Of a stretch of DNA of 64,000 nt, positions 32,708 to 44,827 are shown piece after piece. The translations under genes and the position numbers were made by a program. This stretch comes from Eucommia ulmoides (lineage: Eukaryota > Streptophyta > Magnoliopsida > Garryales > Eucommiaceae), in assembly GCA_016647705.1 (NCBI GenBank), contig CM028338.1, forward strand, positions 11,562,240 through 11,626,239, in the 5' to 3' direction. The notes under the pieces are model-generated. The model saw only the letters and a program-made list of their open reading frames with translations, did no database searches and was not told the DNA's origin. The first letter of the stretch is position 1. Each line of letters begins with the position of its first letter.

Positions 32708-34794
32708 AGGGTTACTTTTCTTAATTGACAAAGGAGGAGGATCAAGACTCTCTCTTTTTCTCTAATGTCAAATTCCCTCTTGGGCTTCCAAAATCCCTAA
32801 GCGTTTCATCTCTCAAACAATGCCAAAAATCTTCCAAAAATCCTTCGAAGGGTCATCCTAACACTCTTTTGCAAAGAGTTCTAGAATCCTCACAAGAACA
32901 ACTAAGTAAAGAAGAAGAATAAGAGAAAAGAGGAGATGAAGGTGATATATTTAGAAAAAGACCACTCCTCTAAGTTAGTTATGTTTTCTTAAACCTCTCT
33001 TGTGTTTGTCTTTTTATTTTCTTTGGTTGTGTGTACATATTATATTTTTCTTGTACTAAGAACAACACAAATCAAAAGTGCATATCGTTATCTTTCATAT
33101 CTTGTTTTGTTTTTACTTTTCAAAAAAAAAAAAAAAAAATAGAAAAAAGGGAAAATGAGTTCTACAATTTTTGTTTTTCATGAAAGAGACTTTGTGTTCT
33201 ACTGTAAAAAATATTTAAATAAGAAATGATTTTTAAGTTTCTTATTTAAAAGGGGAAGGTCTTTAAAAAGTAATTCTTCTTAAACTTAATCTCTCTTATG
33301 TATTCTTCTAAAGCTAAATGTCCTTCAAAAATAATTTTCCAAATTCATTTTCTTAAAGCTATTTTTCCTGTTTTCTTTTCTAAAACCATGTTTTTTCTTT
33401 AAAATGATTTTTTGTAGAGAGTTATTCTGTCGTTTTCTAGAGAGATGTTTTTAACAAGTTTTTTGAAAAAACCTATTTACTTTATTTCATAAAATATGTT
33501 TCTAAATTGTTCTTAAAAATGAAGGTTTTTCTTTTAAAATAGTTTTTAAAGTTATCTTAACACAAGCTCTTTTAAAAAGATGTTATGTTTTTGGAAAGAA
33601 CACTTTTCTAAATCATTTATTTAAAAAATTCTTTCGGAAGTTTTAACAAAAATATTTTTATTTCCAAGAAGTTCTTTCTGAAAAAACATTTTTCAAAAAA
33701 TGTCACTTTGATTTTTTTATTTTATTTTTTTTCAAATTTTGTTTTATTAGTTAAATTTTTTAAATTTCTAACCTATTTCTTAACAAAAATGTGTTTTAAA
33801 GATTTTGCATGAAAGAATATTCTTGAGATTATTTTGTTTTTTAAAAATTGTTTTTCATAAATAAATGTTTCTAAATACTTTGTTTTGTAGTTAACAGATT
33901 TTTTATTTTATTTTTGGTTATGTTTTCTTTAGTTAAAATATGGTTTGTCATTTTCTAATAAAATATTTTTCATATTCCTGTTTTCCTTTAATCCCTTAAT
34001 TTGTTCATGTCAGATTGGGTAAAAAATTTCCACAAACTCTTATCCGACATTGGGTTACTCGCTAGTTGGAAAAATTACCGAATTGAGAAGCTAAATTGGT
34101 TCGTCTCGCTATTTGTCGGAGGTGATGAAAAAATAATTCAGGATTGTTGATTTAAATTATTATCTGTTGTTTGGAGATGTGAAGTTAATCTTTTAGGATT
34201 TTTCCTATTGGTGTAACATACGAGCCATGAAAATTGTTTATGATGTCTGGAAATAAATTGATAAAATGGATTACTTGTACTGCCGGGGCTTGCAGATTGT
34301 TTGTTGGAATTGGGATGGTGAACCTCCTATTTTCCATTTAGTCCTTTTTGCTTAAGATGTTTTTCTTTGAATGTTAGCATATAGGCAACCTGTGTCTATT
34401 TGCTGTATTTTTTATAGTCAAAGTATTGTCAGAAGAAAATGAACCCCTATCTTCGTTCCTTGGTCTAGTTACCTGAACGGTGTACGTTGGCTTGTATCTT
34501 AAGAAGTTAACAATTATTCATCTATCGATGGTCTTCTTCTCTTTTAAAAAGATCCCTCCTTAAGGTAACTCTCTAGAATACCACGATTGTCTCGAAATCG
34601 AAAACCAAGTATTCTATGGTACGCAATGGTTTTTCTGGGTCTACAGCCTTTTGATGAATTTAGATCATAGGATAGGATTTAATGAGGCCCTTGATGTATT
34701 ATTGTTTGATTGGTGGTATTATTTTGATGTTTCATGCATTGTTGGTTTGATGATGACTGTAGGTGTTCTAAATTGGTTTCGAAATTGACTATCC

Positions 34795-34944
34795 ATGAAA
34801 GTATGATAGTATGGTAAAACCTTTGACTACTTAAAGAGGATGGCATGATAGATTCTTTAACGACTTTTAGGTTGGACAATATGTTGGACTCTCCAACTAG
34901 GATAGTATGTAGATTCTTCGACCACTTAAGGTAGGACAGTAGGT
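34795..34944. repeat. About 55-bp degenerate tandem repeat
   Basis: Three loose copies contain GATAGTATG or GGACAATATG, then GATTCTTTAACGACTT or GATTCTTCGACCACTTAAG. Divergence is high. Confidence 0.55.
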
Positions 34945-35137
34945 ATTTTCCTTTAAGCACTTGAGGCTGGTGATATGTAGTATGCTATTATGTTTTCTTG
35001 TTATTGATTATGTAGTTTAAGTTTAAATGTTTTATTGTTTAATTCCATGCATGTTTGTTTAGTATTAGTAGCAATATGTTTATGTATGAAGTGGTAATTG
35101 TATGATAAGTTGTTGAGTTCTTTTCGGCCATTACTAA
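34945..35137 (+). mobile_element. Athila-like interior fragment, plus orientation
   Basis: GGTGATATGTAGTATG, then CCATGCATGTTTGTTTAG, then CGGCCATTAC follow the plus-sense interior of the family (compare 49070-49210 and the reverse complement of 22550-22700). It stops abruptly at CCATTAC, where sequence of opposite orientation begins. Confidence 0.6.
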
Positions 35138-36028
35138 TACCCCTAAACGTAGAATTTTGCTAGTCCTCAAGTAAAACACCTACGCAATAAATTAAACTAC
35201 CACGACTAATTAACTAACTTTAATACTAAACATGAAAAAACATAAATGAACTACAAGTAACGGCATGCGAGTTCCGAATTCATGTAATAAACTAAAATGT
35301 TTTTCCCTCAACGACTCCTAATCGAATCAAGTTCAGGAATAAAACACACCGCGTGGTGTTTTACAATTTCAACACTCAACATTAGTAAAAGCCATTCTAG
35401 ATCCATTCAAAGTGTGTGTGTAAAAACTCAAATATATAACTATCCAAACACCAGATTGGATTATTCACTAACCAAACTCATGACTTTAACCATAAAGGGT
35501 TAGGAAATTCATATGATTGACTGGGTTTGACTCTCCACTAATATAGGCTTGGAAGCTCAAAAAGATCAATAGGGTTTGGTTCGGTTTTTGGAAAATGGCC
35601 AAGGGTATATCAGGAATAGAAAACAGGTAACCGTTATAATTCAATGATACCCCAGGCACAATGCTTAGCGCTCAATCTCACTCGTAACCCAAACATTTAA
35701 GAAACACAACCCTGAACAAACATTTAAGAACATTATACTCACTTATCAAAAGAAACGAAAATGGCCACCTTTGTTTACATCGTTTTTCATTTTTTATTTT
35801 TTTTTGGGAAAACCACACCCATAAACTTATTTTGATTTGAACAATTAAAGGGGTGTGGAAATACGATAGAAAAATGACAAGCGAGTACTCTAATACGGAA
35901 CCAATCAAACATTCGCCCAAAACCCAACCGCTCACTTCAAGTAGCATAAACAAATGCTAACTTGATTTAGACTCACATTATGCCTTTGGTTTAGTGACTT
36001 AAGTTTGGAAAATGTTTTATTGGCCAGG
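35138..36028 (-). mobile_element. Athila-like element E, interior fragment (part 1)
   Basis: Begins with the family's LTR-adjacent interior (plus text AATACCCCTAAACG, TTGCTAGTCCTCAAG) but with no LTR before it. It runs collinearly with other interiors until element F is inserted at GCATT (36029-36033). It resumes at 46243. No coding capacity is seen. E is the outer host of F and also of D. Confidence 0.75.
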
Positions 36029-36033
36029 GCATT

Positions 36034-37408
36034 TGGTGGCGGAATTTTACGTCGCCACTTTCACCACAAGTGTACGCGTTAAGTTTTAGTATAGATAGGA
36101 AGGAGTACAGGTTGTCGTATCCACAGGGATGAGTTGAGATTATTATTGAGTACTGTAATTATCCTAACCTAACTTTATCTAGCCGGTAAAATTGGTTTAT
36201 AATTAATTAATACTAATACTAAGTTAATTAATCTAATTATACTATAATACAATATTAAGATGTTTGGGGGGAAAAATTATCTAGGGATTAACTTCGTTTA
36301 CAAAAACATGTTTGATCTCGTTTGGTTTACCATAATGGTGTTCAACCTATCCTACAATCTCTGTATCGTAAACTCACTCACCACCTCTCCCGAGTGTAAG
36401 ATGAGTGAGTATGCGACTTCGCATCAATGAAGAAGTCCTCCTAAACATCTTAATGACATTAGGTCACATGAGTCTTTCCCCAATGTCATGGATTGCATAC
36501 TTTCTAACTCCCTCTAGGATTATTAGATCGTCGCGTTGTGTTTACCCTAGTCCAAATTCGGGGTTACCTCTCTCTAGTGTCAAGCCCCATATTCTCTATA
36601 TATCTAAATAATGATATAATCAAAGAATAATGGTAAGCACAATTGAATTAACGAAGAACAACCATTAGCAAAACACAACACAAATAAACAACATTTTCAT
36701 AAATATTATTAATCCCTGGATAAAATTCATTTAGCTCATGTCCATAACCATTTATACAACAAGAATAGAGCTAATCATGCTCAACAAACTACCAAAGTTA
36801 AGAAAATAAAGAGAGAAACAAAAGAAACTTAGCTGTAGTATGAAGATTTGGCGCTAAAACCGTTCAACGATTGCTTCTCCTTCTTCGAAACGTGTTCTTC
36901 TTCTTCGGATTTGGTTGAGCACTCCCCAAAAAACTCTCAAAATATTATGAACCCTAAGGGGTCTCTCTTTCCTGAGAGGAGAGGAGAGGAGAAGATATAG
37001 GTCTCAAAATATCTAAATAAATATCTAAATTTGTGTGTAGAGTGACTGCCGCGGTGGTAGGTATGTCAGTTTGGTCACGGCCTCAGCAGTTGATGCGACA
37101 GTAGGAGCAAAGACCTCCTGTTCTTTCACAGCCGCGGCGGTGGGTTTTCAGAAACTTTAGGGTCTTATCTGCATTTTTACCACTGCGGCGATGGGCTGCA
37201 AGTTCTGAATTTTGCTCTTTTGCTTGTTTTCCCACCGTTCTTCCACCATTCTTAATCCCATTTGATAATTTATGATCCGTTTTCATCCATTTTCACTCCA
37301 CACACCTGATTTATACAAAAAGATTAAAAAAATGTATTAAAACGTAATAAACATACTCAAAAACTAACAAGTTCGATTTGAAAATAGATAGGTAAATTAC
37401 ACTTATCA
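36034..37408 (-). repeat. 3' LTR of element F
   Basis: Runs from TGGTGGCGGAATT to CACTTATCA (plus view) with a polypurine-tract remnant after it (37409-37421, minus GTTTTGGGATATT). It has one 198-type unit and a word block at about 37040-37200 containing ACTGCCGCGGTGG and CAGCCGCGGCGGTGGG. A TATA-like sequence is at about 36995. Confidence 0.9.
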
Positions 37409-39097
37409 AATATCCCAAAACATGGAATTTCGCTTGTCCTTGAGTAAAACACCCACACAATACGGGAAAATATAACAACTAATTACGAAATTGAAAACTA
37501 AAAACGAAAAACACTAAAAACAATAATGTGAAAGTTTTGAATATCATCTACAGGCCGAACGATTTTTCCTCATCAGCCCCTAATCCTATCAAGTTCAAGA
37601 ATAAAACACACCATGTAGTGTTCTAGAATTTCAACATTCGATGATAGTAAGTGCCATTCTAGATCCTTTAAAGTATGTGTGTTAAAACACAATTATACAA
37701 CTATCCATTGATCGGATTGGATTATCCACCAAATAAGCTCATGACTAAAACCAAAAAGCTACAGGGAATCCATAAGTCTGACCTAGTTCTATTCTCCACT
37801 AATGTAGGCTCAAAAATTCAAAAAGATCATTAGGACTTGGTTCGGTTTTGGAAAAATAGCCAAGGGTAAATCGAAAATATAGAACATGTTAAAATTGAAA
37901 CCCCACAGGTAAAATTGAATCAACCCTAAACAATCATTTCAGAATATCGTACTCACTTGTCAAAACAAATGAAAAATAAAACCGTATTTACATGTCGTTT
38001 TTTTTTCCACTTACCACACCCCCAAACTTATTCTATTATTAGAATTTCACGGGTATGGTTTAAATGAAAGAAAAACGACAAATGAGTACTCGAATACCGA
38101 ACCAATTAAAAGTTCATCCTAAACCAACCGCTCACTTCAAGTAGGATTTGCAACTGCTCACTTGATTCACTCTAATTGTACCTTTAATTCAGCGATATAG
38201 GTTTGGAAAAAGTTCAATTGGCCAGGGTATTTGTTATGTATTTAGAATTGAAATGACATTATAGGCTTCGACAGGGTAATGAGAGATATACATATTACTA
38301 GGTAAGCTTCAAAGGCTCAAGCGACAAAAATGAATGCCTAAATCATATCTTCCGAACTACCTTGCCTAGGATTTCACCTCGAATTTTTCCCAAATCAAGT
38401 TCTAAAATCCCTATTGTCATGAACTTGGGTGATAGATAATCGTTTTCAAATCAATTAGACAATTATACATTGAGTTTATGTGCTCGTGGATTTAGGATCT
38501 ACAATAACTTTTACTAAAACGATATGTCCAGTACACAGAACACACACGAATGAGTTTTAAGCTTGACCTCAATAAACAATCAGGGGACAGACTCATTGTT
38601 GGGTAATGGCCTAAATGAAGTCAAAACTCAACACATAACAATAACTAACCTAAACAAACTAATCCTAAACAAACATGCATACATAGAAAATGAATAAAAC
38701 ATAACTAACATACTACATACCACACATCACTACCAATTTTAAAAATGGATAGTGTCCTCAACAACCCATCAGCAATCCCAATGACATCATAAAACATTAT
38801 AATAAAGGCGGGGGGTTTAGAACATATACCTGGGAGGCAAGAGAATCTCACCTCCGAATCAAGTCGGCTGTGACGGATTTAACAATATATATATATTTTA
38901 TTTATTTATTTATTTTTATTTTTATATTTTTTTAACTTGGGTTGCCTCCCAATAAGCGCTTGGTTTATTGTCCTCGGCTTAACACAGAGAAGTGCTCGTC
39001 AAAGAGCGACTTCCACCCATAGTAAGTGTCACACAACACTACGTATGGGTCTTGATTGTTTACGCCCTCTAGCTTGGCGAGATTTGGCATTATATGG
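37409..39097 (-). other. Interior of element F, 3' portion, non-coding
   Basis: Collinear with the A, B and C interiors, up to the end of the gag region (plus text GTTGCCTCCCAATAAGCGC, then the GTGCTCGTCAAAGAGCGAC gag C-terminal segment). No intact frame is present. It is interrupted at TATGG by element G. A short AT-rich run (TTTATTTATTTATTTATTTT) lies near 38900. Confidence 0.75.
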
Positions 39098-40395
39098 TGT
39101 ACGATGAGGTTTTTACATGCTCACGTATTGACTACTCGCAAGTATACGAGGTCCAGTTTTAATAGAGTAGATCGGATATCATTCCATAGGGACGGTATGA
39201 ATAATTTAATACCATAATTTGCATAATCTCCTATTATCCAGACGGTTAAAGAATTGTTTTAAAGTTAAATCAATTAAAACGAAGCTAAACTACAATTAGT
39301 GTGTTAATCCTAACTAAGTTGATTATCTAAGGATTGATTTTGCTTACTTAATACATGTTTGATTTCGTTTAGTTAACAATAACAGTGTTTATGGTATCTG
39401 ACAATCTCGGTTCGTAAACTCCTCCGCCACCTCTTCTAAGTGTAAGACGGTGGAATACACGACTTCGTATCAACGAAGAAGTCCCCCTCAACGTTTTAAT
39501 GACTCTAGGTCACGTGAGTCTTGCCCTAACGTCATCGATTGCAGACTCACTAACGCCCTCCTAGGTCGTTAGATCGTAACGATGTGTTTACCCTAGTCCG
39601 AGTCCGAGGCTACTTCTTCCAAGTGTCAAACCCTGTATTCTCAAATCCAACCATAACACCTTAACAAGCATGCTAAGATTGTAATAAAATGATAAAAACA
39701 ATTGGAATTAAAAATAAACCACCGTTAAATAAACATATATTCCATCAAACAAGTATTTATACAACTACATCAAACCCTAGATAATATTTATCTAATCTAA
39801 CATGATCTTGGACATTGAAACATTAAACATAGAGGGATTCATCATGATTTACAATAAAACATTAAATTACGAAGAGAGAAAGATCAAATCTTAAAGTGGA
39901 GTGATCTACTGTCGCCAAAGATCGATCCGCTAATGTTTCCTCTTCTCCGGATGATAAATATCCTCTTTGAGATTTTTAAGATTGGCCAAGGACCAAGTAT
40001 TAAGGGTTAGTAATGTTCAATACCTTTCATAGAAGTGGGAGAATGGGTATGTATAGGTACAAGGCTTCAAAATATCTGAAAATATCTAAAAAAATCTTAA
40101 TTCTATGTAGAGCTGACCGCCTCGGCGGTGGGACTTTGTGTTGAGAAACCCCTTCTCCACATACTTACCACCGCGGTGGTGGATTTCTCCGATGCAGCGG
40201 TGGGTCTTGTGTTCTTGAAACCTTGTTTCTTTATCATTTCTTCACCGTTTTCCCACCGTTTCGCTCGTTTGTCACTCGTTTACGTCCCTACACCTGAATT
40301 ACATAAAAACTAACGAAAACAAAATTAAATATTACTAATTTACTCAAAAACTACCAAATCTAGTTTAGAAGTAGATAGGTATTTTACACCAATCA
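39098..40395 (-). repeat. 3' LTR of element G
   Basis: 1,298 bp with family phrases (GGTCACGTGAGTCTTGCCC) but distinct edges. Words at 40105-40205 include CCGCCTCGGCGGTGGG and ACCGCGGTGGTGG. There is one 198-type unit. Confidence 0.85.
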
Positions 40396-42424
40396 ATTAC
40401 TCCCAAACTTGAAATTTTGTTAGTCCTCGAGCAAAACACCCTACCACTAAATTAAACTAACTACACTAATTAACTTATCACTAATCTAAAATTTAATAAC
40501 TTTAACAAATATGAAATAAATACATGCAAATTCCAAGTTCAATCAAAGAAACCATGTTGTTCTTCCCTCAACAACCCTCAATCTGATCAAATTCGGGAAA
40601 CAACACACACCAAGTAGTGTTCCAGAATTTCAACACTCAATATTAATAAAAATCATTCTAGATCCCTTTAAAATGTGTGTGTGTGAGAGCTCAAATGTCT
40701 AACTAACCAAACTCCAGATTAGATTATTCAGTAGATAAGCTTAGGACATAAACCTTAAAGGACTCAAGAAAACTATACGCTTGACTGGGCTCGACTATTC
40801 ACTAATGTAGGTTCGGATATTCATAGAGTTCAATAAGGCTTGGTTAAACTTTAGAGAACAACCAAGGGTATCACAGGAATAGAAAACAAAAAATCATTAA
40901 GATTAAACGATACCTGAGGCACAAATGCTTGTCGCTATCTTTCTCTCGTAAACCCACATAAACACAACCCTGAACAAGAATTTAAGAACGCCATATTCAC
41001 TTGTCGAAAGAAACGAAATTAAAAACTATATTCACATAGTTATTTTATTTATTTATTTTTTTACCAACATTGTCATACCCCCAAACTTATTTGAATTTGT
41101 ACAATTTTAGGGGAGTGCAAAAAGAATGACAAGTGAATACATTAATGCTCAACCAATAACAATTCGTCTGAAACCCCAATTGCTCACTTCAAGTTAGTAT
41201 TAGTCTATGCCACTTGCATTCACTCAATTTTGAATTTTATGCTTAGCGACAATAGTTTGGAAAAATTTAATTGGATAGAGTATTGAAACATGTTCAGAAT
41301 TGAAAATTTTATCAGCTTCGACAGGGGAACGAGGGAATTAATTTTTAGGTTAGCTACAATGGTCCAAGCGAAAAAAATGATGGCCTAAATCACGCCTCCG
41401 GAATTACCTTACCTAGGATTTCGCCTCAAGTCTACCCCAAATCAAGTTCTTGATTCCTCTTTTCTGTCATGAACTTATTACTAAATAAGCAACGTTAATT
41501 CATTCAAATAATTATACACTGAGTCCATGCGATCGTGCGATTTTAGGATCAAAATAAGTTTTACCTAATTGACATGCTAAGCACACAAAACACACATGAA
41601 TGGCATTATCCCCGACCTCGATATACAATTAAAAGATAATTTGCATCATCGGGAAATAGCCCTAGACGAATTCAACAACTCATCAAGCATATACGATTTC
41701 ATATATGAACAATACTATATTAAATCTAAATACTAACATACAAACACTAATCTAAGCATTTAACATGCTAAACATGAGAATTAAAATAAAGCTTAACAAA
41801 AAAATAAAGTTTTACATACAAAAACATATATTCCATTCTTTATATCTTTCTTTAACAACACAAAACATGATGTACATTCATCTCAAACTTAAAAGGAGGT
41901 CGTGTCCTTACTGACTAAACAGCGAACCCAATAATAGTTTATAGTAATGGGCTATGACGTAAAAGTCTCACCCCCTAATATTCGCTGGGTGGAAAGTCAT
42001 CGCCACTACTATCATGTCAGAATGGAAATTGTGGCGGTTGCAAGAGTTGCAGCGGCTCATACAGATAAGCACTCATATCAAAGCCGACTGCTCGTACATG
42101 ATCCGGTGGATTTGATCTTTCGCACATACTGATCGGAATGTTTCAAAAATATATAAACAATGTAGCATGCAATTTTGTTTCACAGAATTTAATAATCCAT
42201 AGAAATTTAGTTCTTCACCAAAAATCAAACCAAAATCCCATAGAAATTGAAAATCGCAGAAGTGCGGTTGAAAATTGATTTTTGGTGGATGATTTGAGGT
42301 GGAAATCACAAATTTTGTATAGGGAATGATGGATTTGAGGGTTGGAAATGGTTTGGGAGGATGGGAAAAGAGAGATTTTGTAGTTTCAAAAGTGGTTGTG
42401 GTGTTTAGCGGGATGGTTTTAATC

Positions 42425-42650
42425 GCACATAGCCTCACCGCCGCGGCGGTGGGAATTACCGCCTCAGCGGTGTAGTTTTCAAAACCTCAACATTCTGTTG
42501 TTTCACTACCTCGGCAGTGGAACACTGTTTTCATCACCTTAACTCTTTGTTGTTTCACCGCCTCGGCGTTGAAACATTAAGTTGAAAACTTAACATTCTG
42601 CGTTTTCAGCGACGTGACAGTGTGTCCAGTGCTACGGCGGTAAGCCTACT
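42425..42650. repeat. CACC/GGTG word cluster inside the interior of G
   Basis: Words such as CACCGCCGCGGCGGTGGG, ACCGCCTCAGCGGTG, CTACCTCGGCAGTGG and CACCGCCTCGGCGTTG alternate with spacers containing TTGTTGTTTCAC. This is the LTR-type block but outside any recognised LTR. Confidence 0.6.
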
Positions 42651-43203
42651 ACTGGATTTTCATTTTTTCTTCAAGTTTTCACACAGAGGCTCCACTCCAT
42701 ACGGTTCTATTTTGCTTGTTTAATGTTTTTAAGTGTGAAACACATCCCCGATTATCCTCACTCCTTAATTCTCCTCCAAACACGCTCCAAGACCATTCTG
42801 GCCTAAAAAAAAAAAAAAATTGCAAAAATTTGGTAAATTTTGATACCCTCGGTTTTGGATAAAACAAATGTGACTTGTTTGATTTAATGTCCCTAGCTGG
42901 ACTTAGTGGAGCATTTTTCACCAAAATTCCTCATAGATAAGGAATTAGGGTTAGTACACTCCGTTGGATCACAATTCATGGTATTGAAGTTGGATTCTTC
43001 TCACTTTCCTTGTCCTTTTCAACATACGCTTGATCTCCAGATCAAGAGCCAAGAATATCAACTTCTTCTACGTTGTATGCACTGCTTGATCACAATTGAC
43101 GAAACAAATGAAAAAAATAATTAAAAAGAAAATAAAACAAAAGAATTGTCTGGATTAATATTCCACTACTTAGTCACAATATCAAATCTACGCATTCAAC
43201 ACC

Positions 43204-43222
43204 ATCCCCGACAACAACGCCA
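43204..43222 (-). other. Primer-binding site of element G (tRNA-Asp type)
   Basis: The minus strand reads TGGCGTTGTTGTCGGGGAT, a version of the tRNA-Asp complement with several changes. It lies eight bases inside the LTR edge. Confidence 0.65.
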
Positions 43223-43230
43223 AAAACTTA

Positions 43231-44042
43231 TAGGACGATGTTTTTACAGGCTCTGGTATTGACTACTCGCAAATATACGAGGTCCGATTTTAATATAGTG
43301 GATCTTTAAGATCGGATATCATTCCACAAGGACGATGTGAATAATTGAATACCGCAATTTACATAGTCTCCTATTATCCAGACGATTAAAGAATTGTTTT
43401 AAAGTTAAATTAATTAAAACTAAGATAAACTACAATTAGTGGGTTAATCTAACTAAGTTGATTACCTAGGGATTGATTTTTCTCACTTAATATATGTTTG
43501 ATTTCGTTTAGTTAACAATAATGGTGTTTATGGTATCCGACAATCTTGGTTCTTAAACTTCGCTACCACCTCTTCTGATTGTAAGACGGAGGAATACGCG
43601 ACTTCGTGTCAACGAAGAGGTCCCCCTCAATGATTTAACGATTTTAGGTCGCGTGAGTCTTTCCCCAACGTCATCGATTGCAGACTCACTAATGCCCTCC
43701 CGGGTCGTTAGATCGTAACGATGTATTTACCCCAGTCCGAATCCAAGGTTACCTCTTCCAAGTGTCAAATCCTGTATTCTCAAATACAACCCTAATACCT
43801 TAACAAGCATACTAAGATTGTCATAAAATGATAAACACAATTGTAATTAAAAACAAAAAACCATTAAATAAACATATATTCCATAAAACAAGTATTTATA
43901 CAACTACATCGATCCCTAGCTAATATTTCTCTAATCTAACATGATCTTGGCCATTGAAACATTAACCCAGGACGGATTCATCATCATTTACTATAAAAAA
44001 TTAAATTAAAAAGATAGAAACAAAGAAACAAAGAAAGGATCA
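43231..44042 (-). repeat. 5' LTR of element G, outer part deleted
   Basis: Follows the 3' LTR from its edge to the equivalent of 39890 (AGAAAGATCA). It then ends at ATCA followed by the TSD TATGG. In the 3' LTR an ATCA occurs both at that point and at the LTR terminus, so a microhomology deletion of about 500 bp explains the structure. The TATA and word block are gone. Confidence 0.75.
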
Positions 44043-44047
44043 TATGG

Positions 44048-44827
44048 GAATTCTCCCAAGCTCATTCTGCTCGTTTTTAGCTCCTCACGGTGGCTTTCAA
44101 TGCATGTTGCATTTATATCTCCTAGTGCCACCATGTCTCACTCGACCTCAATTAAGCAGGTTAGTTAACTGATTTGCATCTAAAGATATGCTACGATCGC
44201 ATCAATTTTAGCACAGACCGTCTCGATATTATCAAGATGATCCTCGTGCTCGTTGATCCTGTCATTTATCTTCCTCCAAAAATTTTGAGTCTCCCCCATA
44301 AATTCAGCTAACATTTCCTCCAGGGGGAAAGACTCCACATCTTGGACCTGGGTGTCAATCCATTGTGCCAAAAAGGTGGAACTATCCCCCAAGATTTGGT
44401 AGCTCGTTAAATAATTCCAATAGTAAAAATCATACTCAACCATATCTTCCAACAACTAGTAGGCTTCATTTGTAGCTAGTTGGCCGAAAGAGGTGGTACC
44501 GTTTCCTCTTTCAACCTACATTCTAGTTGCGGCTAATAACCCGTTGAGGAAGTTTAGTAGTTGACACTCCTAGGGGAAACGATGGTTCAAAAATAGGAGT
44601 AAAAAATCCTTGTATCGATCCCAACCACTATAAAATAGCTCGGAATCCCATTGAAAGAAATGCAAAAGCACTTGTTGATGTAGTGTCGTCCTGCAAGAGA
44701 AATAAAAAACAAAATTACAAAGAAAAAAATTATAAACAAATGAAATTCCTAAATTAAAATTAGGTTATTTAATCACAATATCAAAAATAAATTTAAAACA
44801 CAATCCCCGGCAATGGTGCCAAAAACT
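44048..44827 (-). pseudogene. Decayed gag of element F
   Basis: The minus frame 44455-44180 reads MLEDMVEYDFYYWN, then QNFWRKINDRINEHEDHLDN and IETVCAKIDAI, equal to the C-terminal half of the gag in D. Upstream (44460-44690), degraded frames hold the WVE-G-TSF and cysteine-free core regions with stops. About 190 bp of gag 3' region is missing at the G junction compared with C. The segment ends at the primer site. Confidence 0.65.
44802..44821 (-). other. Primer-binding site of element F (tRNA-Asp type)
   Basis: The minus strand reads TGGCACCATTGCCGGGGATT, the best match in the window to the tRNA-Asp complement. Confidence 0.8.

Larger units (their letters stand above)
28701..34944 (+). repeat. 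Tat/Ogre-like LTR region rich in tandem repeats
   Basis: No coding sequence was recognised in 6.2 kb. Marks of a Tat/Ogre LTR in plus orientation are GGTGTCTACAGCTGCCCC (about 29780), three CCTAYGTA...AGGTC...GCGTAGTTTA motifs (31730-32320), a TATA box (32700) and a pyrimidine-rich downstream leader with a poly-A run (about 33122-33139). Four tandem arrays lie upstream of the TATA box. 28760-29120 holds three loose copies of a segment with ATCGGCTTAGTTT. 33150-34440 is AT-rich with no further structure seen. Confidence 0.45.
40396..43230 (-). other. Interior of element G
   Basis: 40396-42060 is diverged but collinear with the conserved non-coding interior of the family. 42070-43200 is different. 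It includes a 121-codon open minus frame (42073-42438) that I do not recognise, a GC-rich word cluster (42425-42650), a poly-A tract (about 42806-42820) and a short AT-rich tail before the primer site. No gag core comparable to D or F was found, so this part may have been replaced. Confidence 0.6.
39098..44042 (-). mobile_element. Diverged Athila-like element G, nested in F, with TSD
   Basis: Flanked by TATGG at 39093-39097 and 44043-44047. It has its own LTR type (TGTACGATG start, CCAATCA end in plus view), a tRNA-Asp-type primer site (43204-43222) and a polypurine tract after the 3' LTR (minus TTTGGGAGTAAT). The 5' LTR lacks about 500 bp at its outer side, yet the terminal ATCA and the TSD remain. 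No pol was found and gag is barely traceable. It is the third nesting layer (E, then F, then G). Confidence 0.82.

Noticed and set aside
32725..32922. 65-codon plus frame just after a TATA box
   Set aside because: It lies in what looks like the transcribed leader of a Tat-like LTR, has no recognisable motif and is no longer than chance frames nearby.
38890..38935. ATTT microsatellite-like run
   Set aside because: A short AT-rich simple repeat within the F interior, with no further significance seen.
42073..42438. 121-codon minus frame in the interior of element G
   Set aside because: No motif recognised, and it reads into the GC-rich word cluster. Not strong enough to call a gene, so only noted within the interior entry.
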